In this document: positions 39,731 through 51,400 of the stretch, in pieces
Layout: each line of letters begins with the position of its first letter
How positions within the stretch are numbered: position 1 is the stretch's first letter
Assembly (NCBI GenBank): GCA_009829735.1
Contig: CM020618.1
Span: forward strand, 15,857,346 to 15,921,345
DNA: 64,000 nucleotides
Source of the DNA: Pyropia yezoensis
Taxonomy: Eukaryota; Rhodophyta; Bangiophyceae; Bangiales; Bangiaceae
Direction: 5' to 3'
Made by a program: the position numbers and the translations under genes
Notes under the pieces: generated by a model
What the model was told of the DNA's origin: nothing
Database searches by the model: none
Seen by the model: only the letters and a program-made list of their open reading frames with translations

Positions 39731-42700
39731 ATGACCGTTGGAGCTGGTCGTCCGAAGCTCACAACGGCAGCCTCGGCCAAGTGGGCCAAAAGGACGAATC
39801 AACCGTGTCGGATACTGCGGCGACCTAAGGGAGTCCGCCCACCTCGGGTAGGACTCCCCAAGAACGTAAACCCACGTCGGGTCATCGCGGTGCTGACGGG
39901 TGAGAACTTCCAGGTGGCTGGACGGGTGCAACTTGCCCCCGGCCGCGCGCCTGTTGTGCCCGTATCGTACTTGATACCGGGTCAGGAGCCTCCTTGATAC
40001 GCAAGTCGCTATTACCAAAGGAGATGAAGCTCCAACGCTGGAAGTCTAAAGCTCACCATCTGATCGATATCAATGGCGGGGTACTTCCCATCGTTGGTGC
40101 CGTGACCCTACCAACTAGGTTGGGGACCCATGAGGTCGACGTGACCTATGGTGTAGTTGAGAATATATCGGTACCCCTGCTTCTGGGTACCCCTTATGTC
40201 GTAACACAAGTGCCTTTGATTTGTGGCCCTGAGTACTGGGTCAAGTTGATGAATGGGGAGACTATCCCCATCCTTGGTAAGGGAAAATCTGTGGCTCCTG
40301 TGACAGTCTCACAGTCGAAGCCTGTTTGTTTTGTGAGGGAAGGGTTTACTGCTACCCTGCGTTTAGCCCGTAAAGTCACGTTGCCCCCCAACTCGGTGGC
40401 GCACGTTGATGTTGTAACTGATTATACGGGGAACGGGTTGGTGCACCCTTACCCCCGTCTTGCTCGCAAGCACCAAGTGCATGTTGCCCTTGGCACGATG
40501 GACTCCAAAACCGGAGTCCCGTGGAGGATCCAGGTGATGAACCTGAGCTCGTCGCCCAAGTACTTCAAGTCGGGAGCCAAGTTCGGCTATATCGACCAAC
40601 ACGAGGGACCGGTAGTAGCAGTCACCCTCAACGCTGGCGCAAGTAGCGACCCGAAGTCCGGAGAGGAGAAGCATCAAGCCAAGTCGGCCGCCTCTCCTCG
40701 GCCCCATGTGAACATGGAGGGTGTCCCACCCAGGTTGAGGGTTCAAGTTGAACGCCTCTTGGACCAATATCACAAGTTGTGGGATGGCCAATTGGGACTC
40801 ATGAGAGCTACCCAACACCGGATCGAGTTGAAGCCCGGTGCACCCCCTATACGCCAACAACCGTATAGGGGCGGACCCCGTTCAAGGGCCCTCGTTAAGG
40901 AGCAAGTTGCTCGCATGGAGGCCCTCGATGTGATCGAGGCCAGCACCGCCGAGTGGGCGAGTCCGGTGGTTATCGTCCCCAAAGTTGATGGGACCCCCCG
41001 GTTCTGTATCGACTACCGTAAGCTCAACGAGAGCACGGTGAAGGACAGTTATCCCCTACGTAGGATGGACGACTGTCTGGACTCTCTGGGGGAGGCAAAC
41101 GTGTTCTCTACCCTGGACTGTAACGCGGGGTACTGGCAAATTCCCATTGCCCCGGAAGACAGGCATAAAACTACCTTTACCTGTCACTGTGGTACCTACC
41201 AGTGCAAGCGTCTACCGTTTGGCCTGTGTAACGCGCCGGCAACTTTCCAGCGCGCTATGGACATGATTCTGGCCGGAGTACGGTGGCAGATCTGTCTCGT
41301 GTACCTAGACGATATCATTGTGTTCTCCCGAAGTCCGGAGGAACACATTGGCCATCTTGGCCAGGTGTTCAAGCTACTTGCTGACGCCGGTGTGTCACTG
41401 AAGGCGAGTAAGTGCCACCTCTTCACTCAAGAGGTGGAATACTTGGGACATGTTGTCCGCCCGGGGCGTCTCAGTGTCAACGAGAAAAACTTGAGGGCCA
41501 TCCGTAAGGCTCAGTACCCCCGGACCCAGACCCAGATGAGGAGCTTCCTCGGGATGTGTAACGTGTACCGACGTTTCACCAAGGGCTTCGCCAAGGTGGC
41601 GAAACCGTTGAATGAGTTAGTGAGCTCAACGCTACCGAAGAACCTGCCTCCCCCAAGTCGGGTGGAGCAGGAATCCTTTGAGACTCTTCGGGACCTTCTG
41701 CTGAAGCCCCCTATCCTGGCTATTCCCAGGTTGGGAGGCCACTACATCCTGGATGTGGACGCTAGCTACGACCAACTTGGTTGTATGTTGCTTCAGCAGC
41801 AGCCGGACAAGGAGTACTTGCCGGTGGGATACTTCAGCAAGGGGCTAAACTCGGCCGAGAAGAACTACGGAGTCACCGAGTTGGAAGGACTCGCAGTGGT
41901 ATGGGCGGTGACGTCACTACGTCACTACCTAGAGGGTGAGAAGTTCCTCATCCCCTGTGACCACCGCGCGTTGCAGTTCATCTTCGAGACGGACTGTACG
42001 AACACGCGTCTCAACCGGTGGAGGGTGCGACTGGCACCCTTCAACTTTGAAATTGAGTACCGACCTGGCAGGCAACATGCCCTTGCCGACGGCCTTTCTC
42101 GGGTACCTACCGAGGGGCTGGACACTAACCCAGTCGATGAGGACATCCCCATCGTGGGGGTAGTCACGCGTTCGGGTCAGGCGTTGAACCCCGAGGCGCC
42201 AGGGAACAAGAAGTACTTGCCCCTGTCCCTGGACGAGGTGGTGAAGGCCCAGGCCGAGGATCCCTTCTGCAAGTCGCAGAGGGATACACTGGATACAGTG
42301 GCGGAGACGCGGTTCTTTCTGGGAGACGATGGCCTCCTCATGAGGAGGGGGGTATTCCAGGGGACTGAACAACTTGTCGTCCCCGCATCCCTCAAGGACA
42401 GTATCCTTGAGAGGGAGCACAACGCTCCCACGGGTGGACACCTGGGGTCTAGTGAACTGTACCAGACCCTGAGGACCAGGTACTACTGGCCGTCCATGGT
42501 GGTGGACATCTACAGTTGGGTGGCTGCCTGCACAAGTTGTGCACAGAACCGTCTGATGGAACGGCGGCCTACTACGGCTATGCTATTGTTCCCGGCCAAG
42601 GAGCCCTTCGCCGCGTTGGCGATGGACATCCTTGGGCCACTGCCAGTGACCGAGGAGGGCAACCAGTAACTCCTGGTCATCTGTGACCGCTTCACGAAAC

Positions 42701-43710
42701 TTACGCGAGCGATCCCACTGGCAGAGATCACGGCCATGTCGGTCGTGTCAGCCTTCCTAGATCACTGGGTTGCCGCGTATGGCATTCCGGATAGTACACT
42801 ATCGGACAATGGACCGCAATTTGCGTCTGTACTGTTTCAGGGAGTGCTGGATATGTTGGGGGTTAAGGCAAACTATGCCACCCCCTACCACCCACAAACT
42901 AATGGGCAGGTGGAGCGCTTCAACAAAACTATTGTTAGGCAGCTGCGCCACTATGTGAGTGAGCACGTGAAAACGTGGGACCAATACATTTCTATTCTTA
43001 CCACTGCCTACAATTCGCAGGTTCACTCATCTACCGGGGAAGTACCCCTCGCTTTTGTGACCCCCCGTCGCGTGCGGTCTATTGCCGTGCGGCGGCCGCT
43101 CCCAACTAGGGAGGATGGTGGCAGTACGCCTACTCCTACTGAGAGTAAGGCGGAGTTCGCTGCTAGGCTTGAAAACCTCATCCCTAAAGTCAGGGCCGAG
43201 ATGGACAAAGCACAAAAGCGCTACAAGCGCACCTTTGACAAAAAGGTGCGCAATGCTAAGCATGTCCCCGAGCAGGGTGACTGGGTGCTGGTACACTCAC
43301 ACACCCCAACTGGGGGTAAGTTGGTATTCCAGACGAAGGGGCCGTACCAGGTCCTTCGTACTGATGCGCGGCGCTTCACCATCGAAAGTGACGATGGGGT
43401 CCGCACAGTGAACGGACAGGACGTGGTCAAAGTTGCACCACCGCCTGCAGGCGACCCAGCTTGGGCACGTGCGTTGGAAGCGTGGCGCCTCCCCTCGCTG
43501 CCTGCGGCCAATCACGGCCCGCAGGAGTACGTGTTCGATAAGTTCATCGACCACGGCTGGGATGAGGACACTGACCGCCTCATGTTGAGGGTGCGTTGGT
43601 TTGGCTACAAAGCCAAGGATGATACGTGGTAGTATGTGGAGGACCTTCCCGCTGAGAAGGTCCGGGCGTACTGTGCCCGGAATGAGATAGACCCTAACAG
43701 CCCTCCCTCA
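39731..43710 (+). CDS. Element 2 pol: protease, RT, RNase H, integrase, chromodomain
   Basis: Order: protease region (VDVTYGVVENI and the LLGTPYV flap region), reverse transcriptase (SPVVIVPKVDGTPRFCIDYR, YLDDIIVFS), RNase H (LDVDASYDQLG), and integrase with zinc finger (HLGSSELYQTLRTRYYW, then CTSCAQN), catalytic core (LSDNGPQFAS, PYHPQTNGQVERFN) and chromo-like C-terminus (LMLRVRWFGYKAKDDTW). Closely parallel to element 1. A few interruptions are present; the RT-RNase H part is uninterrupted. Confidence 0.9.
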
Positions 43711-43827
43711 ACGTGAGGGAAGGCCGAGCAACAGTGCCAAGAGAGTGCTTCAAGTCGAAGTGGTACGCAGAGTGGCTTTTAACTACAGCCCTAACCCTCA
43801 CACTCTCACAACAAAGGCAGCTGCCAA

Positions 43828-45942
43828 CTAGGCATGCATGCTAGACTCACCAATCCCACGGCCCTCGCCCTCACGTAGAGGCGAGCGGCGAGACCCACGG
43901 CGATAACGCTCCCCACCAGTCGGCGGGGCCGGCGGCTCCAAGTCGGACCCGTCGCGCCCCTCACGGTCGCGCAAGTGGCGACGACCGCGGCTGCTCTTCT
44001 GCTTAGTCTTGCGCGCAAGTTGGCGACGCAGACGCAGGACCGACTCCGACTCAGACGGAGTCGAGGACTCCGAGACGGAGTCAGACAACTCGTCTTTCGA
44101 TACGGAGGGAGAGCGCCGCGAGTGACGGCGACGACGGCGAGGAGGCGAGTATGCCCGGCTCGCGCGACGTTTGCCACGCCCAAGTGGGGCTGGCTGGGGC
44201 ATAATAGCCCCGATGCGAGCCAACTCGGCCGTCATAAACTCCGCCACCGACTCGCAACTCGCGGTCGCCACTGCAGTACGAACGCGCTCCTCAAGTTGAG
44301 GAGTCTCGGAAGTTTGGAGGGTTGCGGTCGACGCGGCCAACCAGGAAATGGTGCGCACCAACGTCGTGATCATCATCTCTGAGGTTAGAGGCGTGGGCGG
44401 TAACACCAACTTGGGGTATACCGTCAGGAGGGTGGCCCCCAAGTTGGGGGACACCGGGGTGGACGACTCAATGGCCACGCTAATCGGGATGTCCCCGTGC
44501 GGTTGGTAGGGGACAGGAGGAAGCGGAGGGACACGCCGAGGTGGCGGGACCCGGGTGTAACTGCGACCCCGACTTGGTGCCCCCGCAGTAGGTTGAGTCA
44601 TGTGGTCATCATATGAGGGCACGGCCATAACTATGGGCTTGTCCGGGGGTGGCACAGTGTGGCGATCCACCCCCGGGGCATACGGGTAGTCCCCGATGCC
44701 CAACCCCTCTCGTAGGACCACACGGCCGTCTTGAAGTTCACGAGCGATTCATACGAACTGGCGAAGTGCGCCATCGTCCTTGGGCCCACGAGTAGGGCGG
44801 CGCAACTTGTGCTCAATGCTCTCTCACTCGATAAACTTGTGGAGGCGGAGCATCTCCTCAAGTAGAGTGAGTTGTCCTGATGAGCACCCCTCAGCAACTA
44901 GCTGAGGGGTGAGCTGTTCCAAACCCTGGATGAGTCGGAGGGGGAGATGCCAGAGCATCCCCCGCCGCTGAACACAAGACACCCAGGTCGACATGATCTC
45001 GAGGAGCCACTGGGTGGCCAACATGGCCCTCACCAGATGATCAGAGCCAGCCGTCAACATGACGGAGCCGAAGTGGTCAAGCAACCGTGGCAGCAACGCC
45101 GGGAACCCGTAGGGGACCTCAACTTGAGGCCACCACTCGGGCTTCTTCGGATATTACTGCTCCTTTCTGGCAGCAGACTGCTGAGGAAACTCAAGTTGAG
45201 CCGAGGTCACCAAGTAGGGACCTCGCCGGAAGTCCTTCTCCATCCGCACATCAAAGTGATGAGTGTGCGGATCGGCCTCGTGAAGGTACGGGGGGCGAGT
45301 TGCCACCGCGTCCCAAGTAAAGGTCGGCAAGTCGCCGGGACCCGGGATAGTCCCCCCGCGGTCCACCATGGCCTTGGCCCGCTGTACGTCCTCGACCTCC
45401 TCGTCGTCCAGGAAGGCAAACTGGTCCGTCCTGAAGCCGGCAGGGAACCCGACCCTACGGGAATACTTCTCCCGTAGGCGGTCCCATACCCGACCCATCG
45501 CTGCGCCAAGTCGGCCACAGCGAAGAACAGTCAACCCCTCCTCATATAGAGGCCACGCGGGGTAAAACCACCGCCCCAAGGCCTCACGCGGGACAACTTG
45601 TCCCGCCTCCGGGGGAGATCCCGCCGTCAACCCAAAGCCGGGTGACGTGGGAGTCCCATCCCCCGGAGCGATCGCGGAGCCCCCGCCGGAAGTCCCGGCG
45701 GGCGCTGCACCGTAGGAGGTGTCCTCCATACGCTCATCGAGAGAGTCCGTCTCCACTCCCGGGGTCGCCATGGCTCTCCCCAAGTTGGGGAGAGACGCCC
45801 TGGCTAAAGCGGCACGAGACCCGCCTCGAGTTGAGGGGGACTCGGATCGTGGGTAGACGGGTGGCCTCCCCAGCGTGGGGCGGCCCCGTGGAAGGTGAAG
45901 GGGAGGTGGTGGTGATGGTGAGGTGTGAACCGAGGAGAGCAA
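43828..45942 (-). pseudogene. Antisense accessory gene of Gypsy element 2 (decayed)
   Basis: Minus-strand coding remnants between integrase and the 3' LTR, in the same place and orientation relative to gag-pol as the intact antisense gene of element 1. Matching pieces, in order, include an FRRGPYLVTSAQLEF-type block, GMLWHLPLRLIQGLEQL (compare GYLWHLPPTLVGGMQTL in element 1), LREGLGIGDYPYAPGV (compare LREGLGDPSLPYAEGV), SPNLGA (compare IPNLGA) and a helical TLVRTISWLAAS segment. A Ser/Arg-rich tail (SYSPPRRRRRHSRRSP-like) is specific to this copy. Broken into several frames (about two to three interruptions). No known domain. Confidence 0.65.
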
Positions 45943-46111
45943 GCTGCCGAGTGGGCAAGCTTGAGGAGAGGGGCGGTCAACGTGACCGCCTCCACATCCG
46001 CGTTACGTACTCAAGGGGGGGACAGCAAGTCGCGCCCCCCAACGCCGAGACGTGCGTTTACGCACCCCCTCACAGGGCCGACCGGGTCGGTCGGAACTGA
46101 GGAGAGGGGAG

Positions 46112-46580
46112 TGTGGCAGTATTGACCCCCAGGTAGGGGGGCAACACGTGCCATGCAAGGGGCGGCAGGCCACTAGCCTGATCCGTTCCTCCCCCTGCAT
46201 TTGGGTCCATATTCCCTAAGTTTGGGATAGTTAGTTTAGTAGTAAATCCAACTTGGATTTGAGGGTTTTCTGCATTTATCGTCTTGAATTTTCGTGTGGC
46301 CCGGTGGGCAGGTGCTGGGGTGGGAGATTCTGAGTGGCGAGATTCTGAGTGGACCCTGGGGGGATAAGGGGAGGGACAGCGGGGCTTGGCCCTGCTTCCC
46401 CGTCCCGACCAAGAAACTGTTGGACCACACACCATCCTCTTGTTTGTCAGTGGGGGGTTTGCCCCACAACAGGGACAGAGTGTGTGCGACTTGCACTTCT
46501 TCCGGTTCCCCCGACACGGGAGGCAGCCCTTGTACACCGCCCCAACTTGTGTGCCGTGTGTGCAAGTCGTTTTTGCCACA
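46112..46580 (+). repeat. 3' LTR of element 2
   Basis: 469-bp copy of the 5' LTR with about four differences. Immediately preceded by the purine tract GAGGAGAGGGGAG (polypurine tract). The target-site duplication GGTCA follows. Confidence 0.95.
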
Positions 46581-46585
46581 GGTCA

Positions 46586-46949
46586 CACGAGCGAGTCGCA
46601 CCTGACTCGGCCGGCGCAGAAGTTGCAGAGCCGCTCGATTGACGTAACGTAGGGGAGTTTGCTTGGTCGATGTGGGAGGGGTCGTGGGTACGCTCTCGGG
46701 CACCATAGTACCAACGCTGCCCTCACCTCCCTCCATCGGTCCCCGCGCAGGTCCCTGCAGCAACGGGTCAAACTATGCTGCTACCAGTCGGGTGATGAAC
46801 GGCAGGGGCCACCTGGCAATCTGCAGCTCCGTATGAACGGCGAAAAGGCCAAAAAATAATGGGAGAGTTGGGGGAGGGGGAGAAACGCTGTACCACGCAG
46901 CCGCACTAGCAAACTTGGCAGCGAGTGCAGACAAAGCAGGGGCAAGAAG
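46586..46949 (-). other. 5' side of the interrupted SANT/Myb gene
   Basis: Downstream of Gypsy element 2, the minus strand from 46,586 to about 46,700 keeps an open, Ser/Ala/Thr-rich reading (SHIDQANSPTLRQSSG, SATSAPAESGATRSC) in register with the SANT/Myb frame across the insertion. A start codon is not identifiable; an upstream exon is likely. The rest of the interval shows nothing I can name. Confidence 0.4.
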
Positions 46950-47348
46950 GTGCCTGTTGACGATGCTTGGGGGAGGGAGTCGGAGCCCACAAGAACCGCG
47001 GCTGATCCGCGTACTCGGCCGCGGATGAGCCGTCTCGCCCCCAGTGTGCACCCTGCCTCAGGAGAGGGCCCCAGCCGAAAGTGCACAACGCTGTTCGGTG
47101 GGCTTCAGTTCCGTGCCGTTGTCCACCTTTTTTTCGGAAGTCCGCACTCTGCAGCAGCGCTCGGGGGGTGCCTCACAGATGTGGACAAGGAGGAGCGTGT
47201 GGAGGGCCTCTGGGGCATGCCAGCCGGTCAGGTGCCCTTGTCACGGCTTTTCGATATTGGAAAGGTGACCGGGAGATCCCGCGAGATAGTCACAAGCGTG
47301 TCACAGGCTAACAACAAAAACCCTCTACTGTCATCACTTAGCACTTGA
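46950..47348 (+). CDS. Hypothetical small protein
   Basis: A 132-residue open frame with no recognised family. In its favour: balanced composition in the second half (FDIGKVTGRSREIVTSVSQA) and an AATAAA polyadenylation-type signal that overlaps the TGA stop (47,348-47,353). Against: no ATG context of note and location at the ragged end of the mobile-element nest. The start used is not strongly supported. Confidence 0.2.
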   Translation: MPVDDAWGRESEPTRTAADPRTRPRMSRLAPSVHPASGEGPSRKCTTLFGGLQFRAVVHLFFGSPHSAAALGGCLTDVDKEERVEGLWGMPAGQVPLSRLFDIGKVTGRSREIVTSVSQANNKNPLLSSLST

Positions 47349-47839
47349 ATAAACCTTGAACTTCCTGGAACAATAGGTGTAAACGTGTATGGCTCTCTCT
47401 TTGTCGTAACTCTCCGTGCAGCCAGCGCTGAGGCGCACCTGCTTATGCCTCGTACGCCGAGAACCGCGCCCGTTCTCCTACCTTATTCAAGGTTGTTCAA
47501 GATTTTGTTAATGACCCGGCCTGGACGGAGCCTTCAGTGGGGGTCGAGTGGGCTACTTTTCATAAATTCTGTAAGGTTCTCCGCTTGACGTGGGCTTGCG
47601 GTGGATCCAGGTACAAGCTGCACTGCGCTGTACACCAATATGATGCGGATCGTGTGGGGGGGGATCAACCGTGGTCACCTACTGCGGCGCTCCCCCCCCC
47701 CCCGCCCCCCACTTCATCCCGAACCATTATTTAAGTACCGGCAGTCTCTCCGTCTTTCTGTCATTCCGTCCGTCGTGGGTCGGCCTCGCACCAGCAGTCG
47801 GGGAAAGGAAATTTGTGGAACGCTGCCTGGTCTGCGGAA
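47349..47839. other. Intergenic
   Basis: No gene seen. Mixed sequence with a C run near 47,692-47,708 leads into the left arm of the second inverted repeat. Confidence 0.35.
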
Positions 47840-48510
47840 GCGCCCGCCGAGGGGGGAGCGACTGTAAATACCCACGTGCTCCCCGGCGCCCCCCCCTTCA
47901 TTTAAAAGCTACCGATGCTACCCGCCTTCGCAGGGGGCGCAGAGGCCCCGCTGCCGCAGTGCGTTGCGCAACTGGCACATCGCCAAAATGGCATCGGCAC
48001 AGCCGCAGAGCCGCAGCCGCCGGCCGCGCGGCGACGGGCCGGCCAAGTGGTTGGGCAGGGGGGCTCCTTGCGCCATCAAGTCACGAGGCCCATCCCGTTC
48101 GTTACTGGTAACTCCCTGCAGCGGTGGGAACTTGAGGGGGTGGTGGCACGCGAGTGCCTTGACGGATACCCTGTGCCGCGCGAGCGTCCCTCACGACAGC
48201 GCGCCAGTCCCCATCATGGGGATGATATGGGGTGGAGAGGGAGCGCGGATCCGCCTCTTCTCGGCGCATGGCCCTCCAGGGGTTCATAGCGGGCATCAAG
48301 ACCATAATAGTGATAATGCCTCCTCCGTCGAAAGCTGTGCGGACGCCACATCATTCTCGCGACGGCTCCATGACCGACGCTTGTGGTGACTCACTCCCGT
48401 TGCAAGGGCCACCACGTATTGATCAGAGGACCGCTCACGTGGTCGGTACGCACATGAGGAGCCCATGTCCAGTGAAGACTGCTCACGCGGCCTCTCTCGC
48501 GTGGGGAAGT
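47840..48510. repeat. Left arm of the second large inverted repeat
   Basis: The reverse complement aligns by eye with 49,095-49,975. Shared blocks include ACCCGCCTTC near the outer end, ACGGGCCGGCCAA, CCTCCGTCGA, CGACGCTTGTG, CGGTACGCACATG and GTGAAGACTGCTCACGC towards the centre. The arms differ by many substitutions and by insertions in the right arm. A weak conserved reading (PAA..RAGQ...GG.LRH...RP.P.VT) exists on the outward-in strand of both arms, so the repeat may derive from a coding element, but no family is recognised. Confidence 0.75.
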
Positions 48511-49094
48511 CCACCAAGGCCGCTACTGTCATGAGTGCCCGCAAGCCCCCCGTTGGTGGACGACACGCTGCCTAGCCAGTCTGGACCTAATGTCGACCAA
48601 TCTCGATGAGATCCTTGGTCTCTGTGTACTGCAAGAGATGCACGACATACCACTTTGTAGAGGAGACTGTGGGGAGTCAGATGGTTTTTATTTTCTGAGT
48701 GCTCTTGTTCTCTCTGAGCTATGAGGAGAGAAGGCAAAAATACTGTCAGTTTCCTGCTCACTAATGTCGACACGTCTTGGGGCCAATAGGGGCACCCGAT
48801 CTGCTCACCGTCGCGGGCGGGGGGAGCACAGGCGGGCTTGAGAGAGAACGTGAGGCTGGGGATGGGTGAAGTGGTCGCCAGTGCCGCTGTTGGGGTCCAT
48901 GTCCACCACCTACCCAACCTGGCGTGCACCGCCGCGCGCACGGCACTCCTCCCTTTTCCACCTGTGGGGGCGGCCCCGCAAGTTTCAGCAGGGGGTCTCA
49001 CTCTCCTCCGTCAGTTGCCCCGGACTCACGGTGTCCTCGTTTCCCGGGGGAAGTGTGGAGGTTCGCCCAGGGTGGCGCGTTTCAAATCACATGA
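48511..49094. other. Spacer of the second inverted repeat
   Basis: About 580 bp between the arms with no supported gene. A minus-strand frame (48,483-49,001) is open, but its composition gives no support. Confidence 0.4.
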
Positions 49095-49975
49095 TGTGTG
49101 GGCGGAGGGTCGGCCGCGTTCTGTCCGCGAGAGCGGCAGCGTGAGCAGTCTTCACTTGATCTTTAGACACTGCATGTGCGTACCGGCCGCGTGAGCTGTC
49201 TCCTGATAAAAATGTTGCGGCCCTCGCGAGGGGCGCGAGCCATCACAAGCGTCGGGAAGGTGGCCGTCATGAGAGTTGCGTGGCGTCCACTCAGCTCTCG
49301 ACGGAGGACGCATCATGACCATGACGGTTATGATCCCCTGGGGGGTCCATGGGGCGTGGGGTTGAGGGTTGGGCGGATCCGCGCTCCCTCCCCACTACAG
49401 TCTTTCTCCATTGTTGGGCACCCTTTATGGCGACCGTAAGCCCAAGGATTCTAACTTGATTCCGCCCTCTGATTGGTCGGTGACAACGATCGAATGCTGA
49501 CACATGCGTTGATCGCACCGTAGAGGTCGGTCGACCTGCATTGGTTACTAGACACCGTGCCCAAGAAAGGATGTCACAGCAATGGAGAAAGACTGTACAG
49601 TAAGGCCTAGAGGGGCGTTGGGGCGATGTCGTGTGGGACGAGCGCGCCGCACAGGACATGCGTCCGGACGCTCGCGTGCCCCACCCCCTCCACTGACCAC
49701 CACTGCAGTGAGTCTTGTGAATCACTAGTAACGCACGGAGTGGGCCTCTTGCCATGATGGCGTAAGGCGTGCCCCCCCACCGCCATTTGGCCGGCCCGTA
49801 GCCACGCGGCCGGCGTCTGCAGCTCTGTGACTGTGCCGACACCCGTTCGGCGCCGAGCCGCCCTCGGCACGCACTACGTCGGCGGTGCCTGTGCGCCTCC
49901 TGTGAAGGCGGGTTGCGTCAGTAGCTTTATAAGGGGGGGGCCGCCGGCCTCCACCTGGCGGGCACATGGGTGGTG
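49095..49975. repeat. Right arm of the second large inverted repeat
   Basis: Inverted counterpart of 47,840-48,510 and longer than it, because of extra sequence around 49,360-49,610. It ends near the CCCCCCCTTATAAAG (minus strand), which matches the C-rich tract at about 47,889 in the left arm. Confidence 0.75.
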
Positions 49976-51400
49976 GAATGAGGGGAGTAAAAGAGTCTCC
50001 TCTCGTCCCTCCCACCCCCCCCCTCACATCGGAATTCTCTGTCATGGGCGGCTGCAACCCACCGCCGCTGCTGACCCCGACGTCGCCGCCGTATCTGCCG
50101 CGGCATTGGCGGTCGCGGTGGCCGGTGCGGCGGTGTCTGAGCGGGAGCACGTGAGTAGTGTTCCGGCCCCCTCAGCCGTCGCTTGCACCGACCGACCTAC
50201 GTTCCAAAAGAAGTCCCCACCCCGACTGCTGGGGCAATGCCGACCCACGAAGGACGGACGGAGAGACAGCGAGGCGGAGAGACGGCCGCTTGAGGGTCGG
50301 CATGAGGGGCTGTCGGGGGGGGGAAGCGCAGCGGTAACGCTTGCAGGAGGCGTAAACCAGATTTTTATCCTGGTCCTGTGCCCATCCGTGATTAGTGGCC
50401 TATGCATTAAATACATTGGTGGTCAGTGTCATCCAGTGGCCTCGAGCTCACACTCGTGTCGGACCTCGGGGTTGACCGTCGCTGACTGCTGGTGGGCCCG
50501 GGATCCCGGCCGGGACCGCAAGCGCCCACCACACTGCCGCTCAACAGCAGTGCACCCTCCCCTCCGCGGTCGGGGAGGCGCGTCGGGCGTGGATGCGCAC
50601 GAAAACAAGAGGGGCGGCGCGAGGGGGACGGATGAGACAGATGAGAGAGGGGGTTCCGCATGCGTGCAAGGGCGCCGTTGGCAGTTGCGCTGGGCGTGCG
50701 TGCACGCGCGCGAGGGTGGATCTCTCCGTGCTCGGGGGGTTGTGGCGATGGGGAGGGGGGGAGGGGCGTCGAATCTGTGGCGGAGGTGAGGCGCGTGGGG
50801 TGGCTGCGGGGGTGCTGCTGAGAGGCGGTGATGTGGGTGGGTGGGTAGATGCGGGGGGTGGCTGGGAGTGCGCGTGCCGCGTGGGTGGTTTGCCTCCTCC
50901 CCCCTCCTCCGCCCTGAGGCGGTGGGGGTGACCGCCTTTCGATGGACGGAGCAGGTGCGGAATGGTGGGCGGGTGCGGGCGCCACGTGCATAGGGTACAG
51001 CTCGCGCCATTCAGGCAGTCTCACACAAGTGAGGGGGGAAGGATGCGGGGAGGGAGCGCATTGTCATTTGCACAGAAGAGAGCCAGCCAAGCCATGTCAA
51101 TCCGTCGCCCCATGATGAAGACACAGTCTTTCCGTCGACAAAGAAGAGAGAATGAAAGAGAGGAGGGTAGCTGCTGCTGCGAGGAGATGTCTTTGTGGTG
51201 CATCCACAAGCGCAGTGACGAGGTAGGGACGGGGGAGGGTGGACGGTGGAGACAAGAGAAGTTAAAGGAAGAAAATAGAATAGATCAGAAGAGAGTGGCA
51301 GTGTGCATAAGAAAAAAAAAAGTCAACGGAGACGGACGTGCAACTGTGGTCCCCACAAGTGCACCCTCTACTCCATCCCCCTCCCCCCGCGTGAGCATCG
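49976..51400. other. Intergenic
   Basis: No gene I can support. A plus-strand frame from about 50,037 to 50,789 begins with an Ala-rich natural-looking stretch (DVAAVSAAALAVAVAGAAVS) but becomes Arg/Gly low-complexity, and the minus strand is open through much of 50,400-51,020 with Pro/Arg/His-rich readings. A/G-rich DNA (51,100-51,330) lies on the 3' side of the lactone oxidase gene. Confidence 0.35.

Larger units (their letters stand above)
37200..46580 (+). mobile_element. Ty3/Gypsy (chromodomain) LTR retrotransposon, element 2
   Basis: A 9.4-kb element in plus orientation inserted in the SANT/Myb gene, flanked by the 5-bp target-site duplication GGTCA (37,195-37,199 and 46,581-46,585). 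The 469-bp LTRs (TGTGGC...GCCACA) differ at about four positions, so it is young but older than element 1. It has the same layout as element 1: LTR, TGGTGGAGCAGC primer-binding-like site, gag, protease, RT, RNase H, integrase with chromo-like end, antisense gene, polypurine tract, LTR. Broken, with roughly half a dozen interruptions overall; the RT-RNase H part is the best preserved. Confidence 0.95.
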
